Positions 1 to 11,341 of a DNA stretch of 64,000 nt are shown here, piece by piece (the first letter of the stretch is position 1; each line of letters starts with the position of its first letter). Both the position numbers and the translations under genes were made by a program. The stretch spans positions 18,549,223 to 18,613,222 of the forward strand of contig NC_088301.1 of NCBI RefSeq assembly GCF_032854445.1, written 5' to 3'. The notes beneath the pieces were generated by a model. It was not told the DNA's origin and made no database searches. It worked only from the letters and a program-made list of their open reading frames with translations. The DNA is from Liolophura sinensis (taxonomy: Eukaryota; Mollusca; Polyplacophora; Chitonida; Chitonidae).

Positions 1-530
1 TGTCTGTTTCGACACATAAACTTATATATGGTACATGGTGACCGCCTCCTCAAAAAAATAAAGTGCCAGTCTCTTTACATATTGATTTTTAATATGCAAT
101 TGCAACAATGAACGTAAGCCAACGAATCTGCACATTCATACCGTATGACTGCAAAATGAATTTACGTCAAATTGAGTAAATAATACTCGAGTGAAAATTT
201 ATCAAGATGTACATATTTTCCCCAAACTGGTTTATACGATGACGAAGACTCCTGACAACCGTTCCCACCACAGCAAAGTACCTGTGAATAAAGCGTTCGC
301 CTCCACTTGAAAACTACATTCTTACTTTCATATTGGTGCAAGAGCTGTGTTCTTAAGCCAACGAGCATGGAGTACCTATACAGCCTGCCAAAATTATCGA
401 GGATCACAGGAATGACCGGAGAGGGGCAGCTTTAATACCTGTTTGGTGGAACATGAATAGTTTTATTGTTAACTAAGTATTATTTCAAATTTGTTATGTA
501 TATAAATACTAAAATTACCACAAAGAAACG
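1..530. other. unannotated flank
   Basis: AT-rich sequence before the first SINE. I see no domain-coding exon, splice-flanked open frame or recognised repeat here. It may be intergenic or lie in an intron of a gene outside the window. Confidence 0.4.
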
Positions 531-787
531 GGGGCCTCCGTGGTTCAGTTGGTTAGCGCTCTAGCGCAGCGTAATAACAAAGGTGTCTCTCACCAATGCG
601 GTCGCTGTGAGTTCAAGTCCAGCTCATGCTGGTTTCCTTTCCGGTCGTACCTGGGAAGATCTTCCCAGCGGATGGTCGTGGGTTTCCTACGGGCTCTGCC
701 CTGTTTCCACCCACCATAATGCCAGCCGCCGTCGTATAAGTGAAATATTCTTGAGTACGGCGTAAAACACCAATCAAATAAATAAAA
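531..787 (+). mobile_element. tRNA-derived SINE, near full length
   Basis: The tRNA-like head has a good RNA polymerase III A box (TGGTTCAGTTG, 541-551) and B box (GTTCAAGTC, 611-619). The body is shared with at least eight other places in the window and contains the motif CGTCGTATAAGTGAAATATT. The 3' end is an AAATAAATAAA-type tail. It is the best-preserved sense copy. A second copy in the opposite orientation starts directly after its tail. Confidence 0.85.
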
Positions 788-1037
788 TTTATTTATTTAT
801 TTATGTATTTGATTGGTGTATTACGTCGTACTCAGGAATATTTCACTTACACAACGACGGCCAACATTAGGATGATGGGAGGTAACCGGGCAGAGCCTGG
901 GGGAATCCCACGACCATATTCAGGTTGGGGATAGACCTTCCCACGAAACTTGAGTTTACAACAACCGCATCCGTGAGCGGTTCCTAGGTCACTGGTCCTC
1001 GCCGGCGTGTTAACGCCCCTCGGCCAAGGGGGCCCCC
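788..1037 (-). mobile_element. tRNA-derived SINE, inverted neighbour copy
   Basis: This is the same SINE family read on the minus strand: an ATTTATTT tail on the left, then the body motif AATATTTCACTTACACAACG, and a tRNA-like head ending near GGCCCCC. It lies tail to tail with the copy at 531-787, so the two form a large imperfect palindrome. The head is more diverged than in the neighbour. Confidence 0.8.
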
Positions 1038-1130
1038 TAGAAAGGAATTAAAACCTTAATAATTCATATTCAAACGAATACTGGGCCTGAAGCCAAAAGC
1101 ATTATGTTAATTTTTTTTTTGCGTTGTTTT

Positions 1131-1270
1131 GCTTAACTCTATTATTATTGGATACGACTTGGCTGAAGTTGGGTCCGATTTGGCTGAAATTGGGCACGAC
1201 ATGACTGAAGATGGGTACGACTTGACTAACATGTACCCACGACTTCGTCTGGGTACATGTACAACTTGGT
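1131..1270. repeat. short array of the 21-bp GACTTGACTAAAGTTGGGTA minisatellite
   Basis: About six degenerate units of a roughly 21-bp repeat. The unit is the same as in the long array at 13.22-14.48 kb, and the right-hand flank (GATCAAAAGTGTGATAGC-like) is shared too. This marks the interval as a third, more diverged copy of the intergenic module found before genes B and C. Confidence 0.65.
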
Positions 1271-3135
1271 CTTGCTAAGAGTATGCGTGGGTATAAGTTA
1301 AGCTGTTCCCAGTCAAAAGTGTGGTAGCGATAAAGTTTAGTATAAGTTTTAGACTGGGCGTAGTAAGTCTCATCAGTTTTGTTTAACCGTAAACTTGATA
1401 ATACTTTGTGGCGTCGTGCGACAAGGTCATTAAATAACACTGGTAAGGACCATTTAACGTAGCTTTTGGAGTCTTACTATCTCCATCATCAGAGTGAGAT
1501 AAACATTGGTATCAACATATGTAACGTATGAAGGCATAAAGACATAAAATAAAAAGAAAGCAAGAACAATGAACACGATACTGGGTAATCATATACAAGT
1601 CATGTACCTAATACACAGAGAAAGTCAGGCAGTATTTGCAAAGAAAACAATTCAGTCATATGTACTAAAAGAGCATAAAAAAATGGAAACATGAGAAAAT
1701 CTGGTTGGCAGTCACGAAATCGTTCCCATATTTGGCTAAACATGGAAAATGTTTTAAATCGCTATAGTCGAGTTATTTTCTCTTTTACATTTGTCCACGC
1801 CTTCCTCTTGGCTGCTTTTATAAATACACAAGTATCATTCTGACTGCGTGAAGAAAAGGACACCTATACAACTTGTTATTGCGTTGAATTAAAGTGCTTT
1901 GTGAGGTAGAGCTAGTTCAGTATAAGATATCGTGGCACTATTGTTAACTGTCAGCAGTCCTACATTCAATGTACATGTAAGTATTGGAACGCCACAGTGG
2001 ATATGCACCATAACCCAGGGACAAATAGCGCGGTGTTGAAAGAAAACTTTATGTTGTATGTGATATGATTCAATTCAACGTCCTCGTCTTACATATACAG
2101 CAACGCTACCTAAATCTACAGCTGTAGGTTACTTCTGTGGGTGCATAACAATGTGACATGCTTGTCCGAAGTGATACAAGTGAACATTTTGTTGAGAACG
2201 ATAATAAACTCCTAACAAATAAAAAGACAAATATAAAATATAAGTAGAACAAGTGGGTAACAGGTGATATACGGCCTCTTGTCAGTTTATCTCAGTTATG
2301 GTCTGGAGAGTGATCAGTAACTAATTTGTCCTCGAATCATACTTGGTATTTAGTCTATTTACACGTTTACATTAACTTTATTTTTAATTTCATCCAGTAT
2401 GTACTTTGATGATTTGAGCGGATTAGAAATACGATGTTTTCGAGAAAGATAAATAATAATACTGTCACTATTATTACTGCCATTACCACTACTACTACTA
2501 ATAGTTAAAACAATTATAATATTAACAATAGTAATAGTAATAATGACATAACCAACAACAGCTGAGTCAAAGAAAGAACAAAATATCTACGGGCTGAAGC
2601 ACAAGTAGCCGGCTTGATAGATAATAGTTTCCTTGCTTCTCCATGTGAGACGATATGGATAATGACAAATGTTTCTGACAGGCTTGGTTCAGTTTTCTCC
2701 ACTCATGTGTGCAAGGCATCTGGAGATAAGGGTAGGAGAATTGGAACTGTTAATTCTCTGGTGTGCAGATGTGTAGTCGATATCTTCAGCAATCGGTGAA
2801 CCGATATAGTTTAACCATTTCATAACATGTTTTGCATGGGTCTGTCATTGGTGCACATGTATGAGCAAGTAAAAGCTCACAAAGAAAACGTATTATTACA
2901 CTCAACAAGGGAGAGTACGTCTTGACCCACATAGCACAAAGGACTACAGACGCTCATGCCCCTGGATTTACTTTTGTAATAGTTTGCTGGGAAATTCGCA
3001 ACTATGACAACTAATCATTTTATGCAAGACTATGGGCTAAATACAGGCTGGTTTAGAAAGTGTGTATAGAGTACACTGTTCGGTGACAACATGCAGACTG
3101 ACTCCCACCATGTAAGAGTCACCTGGAAGAGATTT
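1271..3135. other. diverged copy of the intergenic module upstream of gene A
   Basis: Patches match the A-B and B-C intergenic segments in the same order. Examples are the stretch with GAATTAAAGTGCTTTG near 1.89 kb, the TGTGATATGATTCAA block near 2.06 kb, the CTCATGTGTGCAAGGC to ATGTTTTGCATGGGTC block at 2.7-2.85 kb, and the GGTGACAACATGCAGACTGA block just before the signal-peptide exon. I see no independent gene. The block directly before 3136 is the natural place for a promoter and 5' UTR because it is conserved in front of all three genes, but no TATA box is evident. Confidence 0.55.
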
Positions 3136-3193
3136 ATGATGACACAAGTGTTTCTCGTGTTCACCTTAATGATACATGTATGTTTTGCCACAA
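3136..3193 (+). CDS. gene A signal-peptide exon
   Basis: The exon starts at tandem ATGs (3136 and 3139) and encodes a short hydrophobic leader, MMTQVFLVFTLMIHVCFA, with likely cleavage after the final Ala. It ends in phase 1 at the donor A|GTATAC. It aligns in position and phase with the signal exons of B (17,122) and C (53,670), although its residues differ clearly. Intact here. Confidence 0.65.
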
Positions 3194-3470
3194 GTATACA
3201 GTTTAACCAACGACTCTACCTATGTACTTTATGCTGAGAATGCATATAATTAGGATTATGCGTTTTAAAATAAAACGGTATTATTCTAAGGACGTAGGCT
3301 AAAGAGGGTAAAATTGTTTACGTCATTTCACACATTAAATGGTTTGTTGTTTCATATATATGCTCTTGTCTAGGGCCATACATTTCTAGTGCGTACTTCA
3401 CGTTGTTCACCTCGCCTTGATGTATATCAACCTTGCTATTGTTTATAGTGTTTCATTTTCAACTGGACAG

Positions 3471-3587
3471 GTAATGGCCAGAACTGTCGGTTTGGACCTG
3501 TCTGCAGGTATCAATGCAACTGTAACCGTCAGACAGGCTGTGGTAGGAACTGTACCCGGGGCTGGGACGGGCCAACATGTCAGAGAC
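3471..3587 (+). CDS. gene A EGF1 exon, splice donor lost
   Basis: The acceptor AACTGGACAG is followed by a phase-1 exon encoding a laminin/MEGF-type EGF module: NGQNCRFGP, then C-x-C spacing, RQTGC, and GWDGPTCQR at the end. The B and C exons end before GTAAGT; here the same place reads GCGAAT, so the donor is lost. Reading on adds R-E-Y-L-I-G and stops at TGA 3605-3607. If exons 1 and 2 are still spliced, the product would be a tiny secreted single-EGF peptide of about 64 residues before cleavage. Otherwise this is simply a pseudogene exon. Confidence 0.65.
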
Positions 3588-3919
3588 GCGAATACTTAAT
3601 AGGTTGATTGGTCCTGATCGACCGGATTGGACAAGGCGGTTCGTGTGAGAAAACCACCTGATCGTTTGAACCACCAGGACTGAGAATCAACGGACAGGTG
3701 TTAAACTGTATGTTTTTTTTACGTATATGACGGTGGCAGTGGTTATGGATAGAGGAATCTTCAAAAATACATGTACCAGTTATTTGAACGGAATATGGCC
3801 TTCCATTATTGCTGAATTTAAACTGACTTTTATATTGAATTTAAATATATAGTATTTTTACCTTTCAAGGGTTCAGCATTATGTGTAGTGATATAAAATA
3901 TTTTATGCGTTCACCATTT

Positions 3920-4035
3920 CGCCCGTACGTGGGAAGGTCTTCCAGAAACCTGCGGATGGTCGCGAGTTTCCCCCGGGCTTTACCCGGTTTCATCCCACCA
4001 TAATGCTGGTCGCAAATAAACAAATGAATAAATTA
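3920..4035 (+). mobile_element. SINE fragment in intron of gene A
   Basis: Body and tail only of the tRNA-derived SINE family: CGTACGTGGGAAGGTCTTCC, then a CCGGTTTCATCCCACCATAA stretch, then an AAATAAACAAATGAATAAA tail. The tRNA-like head is absent. Confidence 0.7.
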
Positions 4036-4176
4036 AGCATCTGCACAATGTCGTGTCATTCATGACATGGATGATGAAGGAATTTGAAAAAAGACGTGTA
4101 ACGTTGATGATTCTGACGCATTTCCACAGCATAGTGCGTGATGCTAAATTTGCAATCCATCAATTTTATTTCGTAG

Positions 4177-4374
4177 GTAATGCGGCACTAAACCAGAATA
4201 TGACCCAATCAACTAACTATCGGTCCAAGTATACATCTGGATTAGCTGTGGACGGTAACCTAGGTCATGATTTGGTGACAACACCTCACACAAAGTGAGG
4301 CTCAGAGTTAGTGATAGGTAACACTGGACGGGACGTACAGTCTACAACAGGATCGAGAATTATGGAAAACCCAT
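4177..4374 (+). pseudogene. gene A F5/8C (fucolectin-like) first-half exon, broken
   Basis: The acceptor TTTCGTAG and the donor GTAAGT are intact. The reading frame opens with NAALNQNMTQSTNY and LAVDG, the usual start of an F5/8C/fucolectin module. A TGA follows after HTK (near 4294), and the central WWMVTLD block of copies B and C is lost. The remaining 198 nt is still a multiple of three, but the frame is destroyed inside. Confidence 0.75.
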
Positions 4375-5417
4375 GTAAGTGATGGTAGTCAGTTGGGAAA
4401 ATGGTAATACACGCTGGTAATAATTCATACTGACTTCACAATTAGCTCTGACGATCGCTCCACAGAAACAGGAAGACTACGTATCTTTTCTGTAAAATTA
4501 TTTTGGTCCCATGATCGCACCTTTGCCATCATGTGATAAACGTACCCAAATACGCTCAGTTCTTCAAAGGACAGTACCAGTCATTGTGGCAACATATTCT
4601 TGCCATCCCAACTGATGTATAACCAGGAGCGCGTGACAAAATGTCTGATGTCTAAGCGCGCAGTGTTCAATGGTTACTCAACAATCGTACATGTGTAGGA
4701 ATCTTCGAGTAGTGACGGGATGTTATAGCATAAGTTTATCCTGTAGATAAGATTAAACAAATTACTATTGGTATCTTCTGTGATATTGGCGTTTTCGAAG
4801 TTTGACCTCGTGTAGTGCTGTGTTTATCCTTTCTCCGAGATCCGTACATTACAAACACGCCGCCAAATTCTCTACCTACAATATTATGTGGCGAGCGCAA
4901 CAGTTGGTTCAGACTCCCTCGGTGGGAATTGCCGTGCTTGGTGACGTCACGAATAGCACACATGGCTGTCTGAATCTCCAATGTTCATAATATCGCGATC
5001 GACGGTGAAATTTTGTTTGTATTAATTAATAAATATTCTCTGATTTCGTGAACAAATGAATGGATTAAAAACAAAACTTAAGCTATCTTGACAAAAGTAA
5101 AAATTAACATAATATCCACACGGGTAACATAATATCCTCATGGGTAAAATAATATATATTTATCTCTCCTAACGAAGATCCCAAGACATATAAAAAGTCG
5201 CTTGAAAGTTAAAATGCCAAAATACTCTACTATTCCAGCTCTCTGTGCATATGGATACCCGGGCTTGGCCACACTTAAATGCAGAATTCCTCCACGAATC
5301 TGAGTTATCGTTCTTTGGGGCTGCCTTCACACATTGACATATTCTGTACAGGTAGAATTGACATTCTGTCAGATTGTACAAGAATCATATACGGTGAATG
5401 GTTCTCAAGAAAGTGAG

Positions 5418-5551
5418 ATAAATGTCACTAAACATGCAGATTGTACTTGAACAACAATCAGCGACAGTCCTGGGTGAAACCATCCATAAATGTCACTAAA
5501 CATGCAGATTGTACTTGAACAACAATCAGCGACAGTCCTCGGCGAAACTAT
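5418..5551. repeat. two-unit direct duplication, 68 bp
   Basis: Two adjacent near-identical 68-bp units (5418-5485 and 5486-5551), each starting ATAAATGTCACTAAACATGC, with only a few substitutions. It lies in a gene A intron and looks like a recent local slippage event. The neighbouring stretch 5098-5155 has a smaller three-fold repeat of ACATAATATCC(A/T)C. Confidence 0.8.
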
Positions 5552-5910
5552 CGCTTTTATTCGAAGAAATCGTGCAAAAAGTAGACCTCATAAGGTACGG
5601 GGGCTGTCAAAAAATGGTGAAGCCAGAAGAAAAAAAATGAATGGAAGGGAAAAGTAATACCTTTCTATTAGCACCAGAATATGTTTACATTTATCTTTGA
5701 TGGCAGGTGTGTCACCTGCGGAGAATATTGTAAAGGATGGTGGGTAAATTCGTCTAAATGTTAGCCCTTGTAGTACTTAAACCATGCAATTCAAGGATCA
5801 CATTCAGTAGGAAATTTAACAAAACGGAAAAGTAAACTGTCTTACAAATAGGTGCAATGTTTGCAGAAATGAATCATCTTCAAGTGACTGGTGGACGATA
5901 TCGGTAAATG

Positions 5911-6115
5911 CATGAATGAATGAGTGAAGGAGTTAATGAATGGGGTTTCACGTCGTACTGAACAATTTTTTCAGTCATATGACGACGAGGAGTCATTAGG
6001 TGTTTGTGCAGATAGTGTTTCTTCTTGTGGCAGGGCGAGTCCATGTCGTCAAGGTGTTGAAGTGTCATGCCGAAGACACCAGCCGTGACACCCCACCCAG
6101 TCACATTATACTAAC
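5911..6115 (-). mobile_element. interspersed retroelement fragment with GAATGAATGAGTG tail
   Basis: A GAATGAATGAGTGAAGGAG stretch is followed by GGTTTCACGTCGTACTGAAC and a CAGTCATATGACGACG block. Read on the minus strand, this is a 3' end with a (TCAC/TTCA)-type tail preceded by ACGTC. The I/Nimb LINE at 58-64 kb ends the same way, which suggests a SINE or truncated LINE mobilised by that group. Confidence 0.5.
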
Positions 6116-6384
6116 AGCGGATCAACCAGTTCTGTTTCATTGATTTAACCTTTCATTTGAGACCTTTTTCCTCTATACTAAAGTCTTATTTTATTTCCGG
6201 AACCGGGTCTCACCCCGGGCCTCCCGAGAAAATATCCCAGAAAACAGGCGGTCAATCAACCTGAGAACAAACGCAACAATCGTGTTTGAGTTGAGTTGGG
6301 TCTTAAACTACTGTGTATGCCAAGCCTAACGTAATGTATGTAATATTTTTTCTGTTACATTTACATACATTCCAGTAACTAAGG

Positions 6385-6500
6385 CCCTACGGTATCAAGG
6401 TTACATGTAACGATGGTAAACCGATAACTGGAACCACGGCCATGATAAGCTTACCTGCACGATCACACACCACTGACTCTTTGTGAAGTGCGACTGTTCG
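6385..6500 (+). pseudogene. gene A F5/8C second-half exon, 5'-truncated remnant
   Basis: The right half of the gene B exon at 28,318-28,533 is recognisable. Shared blocks are ACATGTAACGATGGTAA, TTACCTGCA and TGACTCTTTGTGAAG, and the end sits at G|GTTCGT where B has G|GTACGT. The left roughly 100 nt (the RLNGFTLDVG part) is missing, and a frameshift places TGA inside LTLC. Short direct repeats of a GAGTTGAGTTGG motif lie on both sides (near 6290 and 6690). Confidence 0.65.
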
Positions 6501-6974
6501 GTTCGTAAATCCCGGCACACGCGAGAGCTTAAAACGCCGCTCAACACAACTCAACTGATCGAACATGTACGGACTATAGTCGCTGACAGCAGGCGACTTT
6601 GGACTAAACCGACATTCCCGTAACCACTGAAGTATAATTGTACGTGCCATTATTTAAATTCCACAAGCGCGCTGGATCCGACCCATCTGTCGAGTTGAGT
6701 TGAGTTGGACCTTAAGCTTCGTGTATGCCGAGTTAAAGACTAAACATTTATTGTATATCTGACGGAGATTATGTAGTTCTGACCAAACAGGATGTGTATG
6801 GCTTTTTAGAAGGACCCATTATTACATCTTTTTTTCTTTTTAGCTTATTGGCATTTTTGCTCGAGAATATTTCCCTCAAAGGTGGGTGGTAGGATTAATG
6901 AATGGAAGAAATGCAGAAAACGCCTTGGGAAACCACCACAGAGTGCCAGTGGCAAAACAAACCTGACTTTATGA

Positions 6975-7378
6975 TGCATCCCGGAGCGCGGGATGTGCCT
7001 CAGTGATAAGATGAGTGATGCCAGTTGGGAACCAAGTTCAATCCCAACCGTGGGCGGGGTTTGCTTGGTGGCTAAAGGCGATGGACATAAAATATCCTGA
7101 GGTTAATTGAGCTGGTTTATGTTCGTTGTCCACTAACCTTCTGGACTTGCTCAAGGTCGGTGTTAAGGTCGGGCACTCCAGTTTCCCACAACCAGAGACT
7201 GACAGCCATGATAAAATGCCACGTGCAAATAAATGGTCACTGTTTCAAATATGTATGATTAGTTCGCACATATGTACGTCCCATGGGTTTACACCATAAT
7301 CTGCAGATTTTCTCACCCATAACACTGACCCCCAACATATCAGTGAAAAATTCTTCTGTATGGCGATAAACAAGTTAT
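6975..7378 (+). mobile_element. possible second, degenerate tRNA-like SINE
   Basis: A CCTCAGTGATAAGATGAG segment followed by AGTTCAATCCC resembles decayed A and B boxes. The right end, CAGTGAAAAATTCTTCTGTA, resembles the body of the main SINE family. The assignment is tentative because only scattered pieces match. Confidence 0.35.
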
Positions 7379-7614
7379 AGAAATAAGTTATTATTCACCA
7401 ATAACAATAATCATTACGATGATCTGGACACATTTATATCTCTGCCTTCACATAAAGCTTTAGAAATGCGATGCTTTTTAGACCGTGGAAATTTTAAAAT
7501 TTTCATCTGCATGATTATGTTAAATCTGTGAGATTATTGCGTTTTCACGTATACATATACATTGTAACTACACTGTGGGCCTACTGGCATAGGCTGGTGG
7601 TTTTACTGTTACAG

Positions 7615-7729
7615 TTTGTGCCGAGGGCTGGTATGGAGAGTGACCAGGAATGTATGACAGCCACGCGCTGCTCTGGATGTCACGATAATGGACTTTCGTG
7701 TCTCAGAAAGTGTCAGCTAAGACTACAAG
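7615..7729 (+). pseudogene. gene A EGF2 exon, frameshifted
   Basis: The exon follows the acceptor TTTTACTGTTACAG and begins like the gene B exon at 29,205 (C-x-EGWYG). The ATGTGTGAC part is shortened, which shifts the frame to an early stop. No clear donor follows the homologous end. Confidence 0.6.
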
Positions 7730-8177
7730 ATTTAACGGTGTAGATGGATATGGACATGTATGACGTGTTAGTATCCTGAACCAAGGTGACAATGCGCAAA
7801 TAGAACATACTTCATGTTACAGGACATAAAACTCACTTACAAATGCTCTATCTGGGTTACGATGCGTCTTTTAGTTAGATTATTTATTAACACGGTTTTT
7901 ATATGAAAAAGAATAATTTTTGGATTTCCACGCATTTACTCTTCGTATGGGCTTTACAATGTGCGGTCACCTATTTGCACATTGTATCGGTGAAGTGTGC
8001 TACCACGTGTGACTAATGTGGTGTGCATATACGTGCGCCAGTTGTGGGAAAGTCCGTCAATAAATTCCCATAGTTGGGTGCTACACCTATGACACTACGG
8101 TTTCCTCTACTCATAAAACCTATAAATGAAAAAACTTAAGTATACCCTTAACAACAATCAAATAATATTCCCGCCAG

Positions 8178-8324
8178 GATGTGCCACTAACCAGTTGGTA
8201 GAAACTGTGAAATGGGGCTGTGGGCATAGCTGGAATAACACCTCCTGTGACCAGAACACTGGACAATGACCAAATTCATTGCCCATGTGTGAGAGCGGGT
8301 TTCGGGGCGGCAATTGTACAACAC
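8178..8324 (+). pseudogene. gene A EGF3 exon with in-frame stop
   Basis: An acceptor (CCGCCAG) and donor (GTAAGTG) frame a 147-nt phase-1 exon, the same length as gene B EGF3 (35,216-35,362). The frame reads C-ATNQL, WGC, SCDQNTGQ, stop (TGA 8267-8269), then MCESGFRGGNC. The EGF cysteines are still largely visible, so decay is recent or slow. Confidence 0.75.
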
Positions 8325-9193
8325 GTAAGTGTTTTACCGGTGTGGATTTTACGCTATCCTCTGTAAAACCTGTACTAAAATTTCTTATTAATTTAAAAAA
8401 AAACATGATTGAAGAAGGGTGATTTATACTCAGAATCTGTGAGAAGCAGTATCAGTAAAGTCTTTAGCATATCCTAAGATTAACACACACGTAAGTAACT
8501 GTATTCGTAAACGAAAAGACGACAGATCTGATCTATGTCTGTATCAAAATATTGTAAGTTTATAAGAAGGATGAGATTTTAAATAAGAGAGGTCATTGGG
8601 TGTGTCACGGGTTGATGCCGATGTGCCGCAAGTTCCGAATGTTGTGCGTAAAGCAAACGGATTCTGGTTATGTATCGACAACAGGAAACAGTCGATTCGG
8701 GCTAGTGTTCAGAAGATTACAAACATGGATAAAGTGGGGGTTTTGTTACAGATGTGACATAGGCAATGGTCGTCTTCTAAAAGTTTCTTTATATTCATGT
8801 CGTTGACTAGTATTACCATGCAGAAAGTATATATTTAGTTTTTAATATAATCAACACTAGCGCAACTTTGTAGTTACCTTTTCCCGCAAGATGCCCTTGA
8901 TGATGGAATTTTGAGACTGATACAAGTATAATGAATGGTTTTGAAACGACACTTTCTAATCAGCCACCACGATATAGTTTAAACCAAACAAGTTTTACAG
9001 ATTATTGACAGTCATAAAGGATAAATTTTTTACGTACTAGTGTAAGTAGACTACAATACTACAGGAGATCAATTCGCCATTTTAGAACAGGGAGAGTGTA
9101 CATGTGTCACGAATTTCACCAGTTATGTAACAGAAAAAGTTAGGTTTACGGAATATAATTACTTGTAAGTTCTTAACACCTACTCACGACCAG

Positions 9194-9337
9194 ACTGCAG
9201 CTTGCACAGACGGGACCCTCACAGTAACAAGACCGGCTGCCAGTGTTATGGTGAAGCTGTTTGTGACCGGATCAGTGTGGACTGTTTCCCGGGAAATCCT
9301 CGCTGTGCCACAGGATATACAGGACGTTGAAACGCAT
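9194..9337 (+). pseudogene. gene A EGF4 exon with in-frame stop
   Basis: The exon is exactly 144 nt, like gene B EGF4 (40,289-40,432), with the same end PRCATGYTG. The last cysteine triplet region is replaced: an arginine codon has become TGA (9328-9330) and the following Cys codon reads AAC. The N-terminal half is scrambled relative to B. The donor GTGAGC remains. Confidence 0.75.
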
Positions 9338-10165
9338 GTGAGCCAGACAACATTGTGCTGCAATTTGACACCTGAAGAGGAACACCGTAATTTGTAGCTA
9401 AAAACTGCACTCGAAAAAGAAATATGATGGCTTCGTTGTTTTCAACAAAAATTATACTTCTGATTGTATTCGGAAAAAAAATATAAGAGAAGTACCATGT
9501 GAATTATTTCTATAATTATGACAATTTCGTTTTTCTACATGTCTTTCGTTTCTTGTTTGCTTACTTTTTGCCCGAATATTTACATCATCAATGTTTATAG
9601 AAAGTAAATTTTAAAATGAGCAGTATTGCCAAAAGAAAGTTGTTTGCCTCCTCAGTTCTACGTTTTGTAAAGTTCTCTTCTCACTCAGACAGTTGAAAGG
9701 GTACATTATGGGATCGTGCATATATGGATCTATCGGTAACATGCACATTGGATTATTTGCGCCTGATTGCTAGTTTCAGAGCTTGGCATGCTTTGATCTA
9801 GTCTAATGTATTGAAACATTTCACGATGTCCAGCTAAAGAACTCTGGGCAGTAGGAGGCAACTTCTACCAGTTTTCCGCTTTGCCTCACTGATACATGTT
9901 GATCTAGGCGATCCCTGTCAAGCGTGTAAGACCAAAAGAAACATCGGATCCAGGTTTTTCTGTTGACGCTGTTTCTTATCAAGGAAACACATATGATCTT
10001 TACAATCTGACAGTAAATCTTTAAAGCCCTATGTGCTTCACTGTTAACTAGAAATCAGACAGCATTCCATTCAGAAATCCCTCATGTTAGAGTATCGGTA
10101 TAATAAGTCAAAATCAAGTCGAGATAACGAGCCTATCCTGGGTCAAACAGAGTAACATTCTTAAA

Positions 10166-10690
10166 CACTCAGCTGTGTGATGGGCGTTATTATGGCGTCT
10201 GGTCTCATTACCGCTGTGGACCGCTGTGTGTAAGTTTACTCACTCATTACCGCCGTGGTTCTCTGTGTGTAAGTTTACAGTGTACATGTAACCGTGGAGA
10301 ACACGGGTGTGATTATCGGCTGTGTGGTGGGCGTGATCCTGGCAGCTGTTCTCATTACCGTTGTGGTCTCCTGTGTGTAAGTTTACAGTGTACTTCTGAC
10401 CATGGATAACACAGGTCTGATTATCGGCTGTGTTGTGAACGTGATTCTGACAGCGGCTCTCATTACCCTTGTAGTTCTCTGTGTGTGAGTTTACAGTGTA
10501 CATGTAACCAGGGATAACACGGGTGTGATTATCGGCTGTGTTGTGAGCGTGATCCTGACAGCTGCTCTCATTACCGTTGTGGTCCCCTGTGTGTAAGTTT
10601 ACAGTGTACGTGTAACCGTGGATAACACAGGTGTGATTATCGGCTGTGTGGTGGGCGTGTTCCTGACGGTTGCTGTCATTAACAATATTC
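10166..10690 (+). repeat. gene A transmembrane-exon minisatellite (108-bp units)
   Basis: Four to five tandem units carry the same transmembrane-coding sequence and GTGTAAGTTTACAG junction as the array in gene B. The first unit is eroded (C-VMGVIMASGLITAV), with no good upstream extracellular part. Because 108 is a multiple of three, the opposite strand shows a long open frame with a 36-residue period. I regard that as a shadow of the repeat. Confidence 0.8.
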
Positions 10691-10787
10691 TGTTGAGTAG
10701 AATTTATTTCACAATAATACAAATGTGAAAATGTGTACAAAAACCTAATAAATCTGTTCACGTGTTACAGAGTAAATATAGAATAAA

Positions 10788-11341
10788 GTTGGACAGACCT
10801 ATTACAGGATAGAAATGTTCGTCCTTATTTCCACGTTGTAGGCGTATTGTTTGATTCCATTTACCCTATATAATTTATTGATTTTATTGCTTGTTTCATT
10901 CGGGGAAATGTTTTTGGTTACATTTGTGTAAGTGGGAACTGAAATGGAATGTCGTGGGTGAGGGTATGGAAGTGATGAGTGTAAAAGATTTAGGGCCTAT
11001 CCTATTTTCCAATAAATTTGATATTGAATTGTCTGAGAGTTTTCTTTCTAGCCAAATTAGGAAACAACTTCATTGACGTTAACTTAATAATGTCAAGAAT
11101 CATCTAACAGCGACTTGTTATCTCGTCCTATAACCCACCTGTTTTCTGTTGTTGTGCACACAAGCTATTTTTCTGTTGAGCGGATGAGACGAATGTTACA
11201 GATTGGGCTTTAAAAGTTGATTCAGCAGAGTTCCCTAAACAGTATACCTTGTTATATTTTGATCTCTAACGAGAGACTGAACACTCAGCAATTAGTGACC
11301 TACCGTTACGTCTCTCCGAATCAAATGCCACGGGTGCCCGG
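10788..11341. other. A-B intergenic segment, first part
   Basis: This is closely similar to 49,228-49,800 downstream of gene B (for example GGCGTATTGTTTGATTC and CAACTTCATTGACGTTAAC). It contains no coding exon that I can support. The similarity shows that this flank was duplicated together with the gene. Confidence 0.7.

Larger units (their letters stand above)
3136..10787 (+). pseudogene. gene A: decayed EGF / F5/8C / transmembrane receptor copy
   Basis: The exons occur in the same order as in intact gene B: signal peptide 3136-3193, EGF1 3471-3587, F5/8C first half 4177-4374, F5/8C second half (fragment) about 6385-6500, EGF2 7615-about 7729, EGF3 8178-8324, EGF4 9194-9337, and a transmembrane array about 10,166-10,690. 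Several exons keep exactly the length of their B counterparts (147 and 144 nt), which supports common origin. Lesions are spread over the gene: the EGF1 donor GT has become GC, F5/8C has an in-frame TGA and a deletion, EGF2 has an indel, EGF3 and EGF4 have TGA stops, and the first transmembrane unit is eroded. About 1 kb containing the cytoplasmic-tail exon is missing relative to B. An AATAAA at 10,782-10,787 matches the candidate poly(A) signal of B. Only the first two exons look undamaged. Confidence 0.8.

Noticed and set aside
10240-10761. 173-codon minus-strand open frame
   Set aside because: Same artefact over the gene A copy of the transmembrane array.
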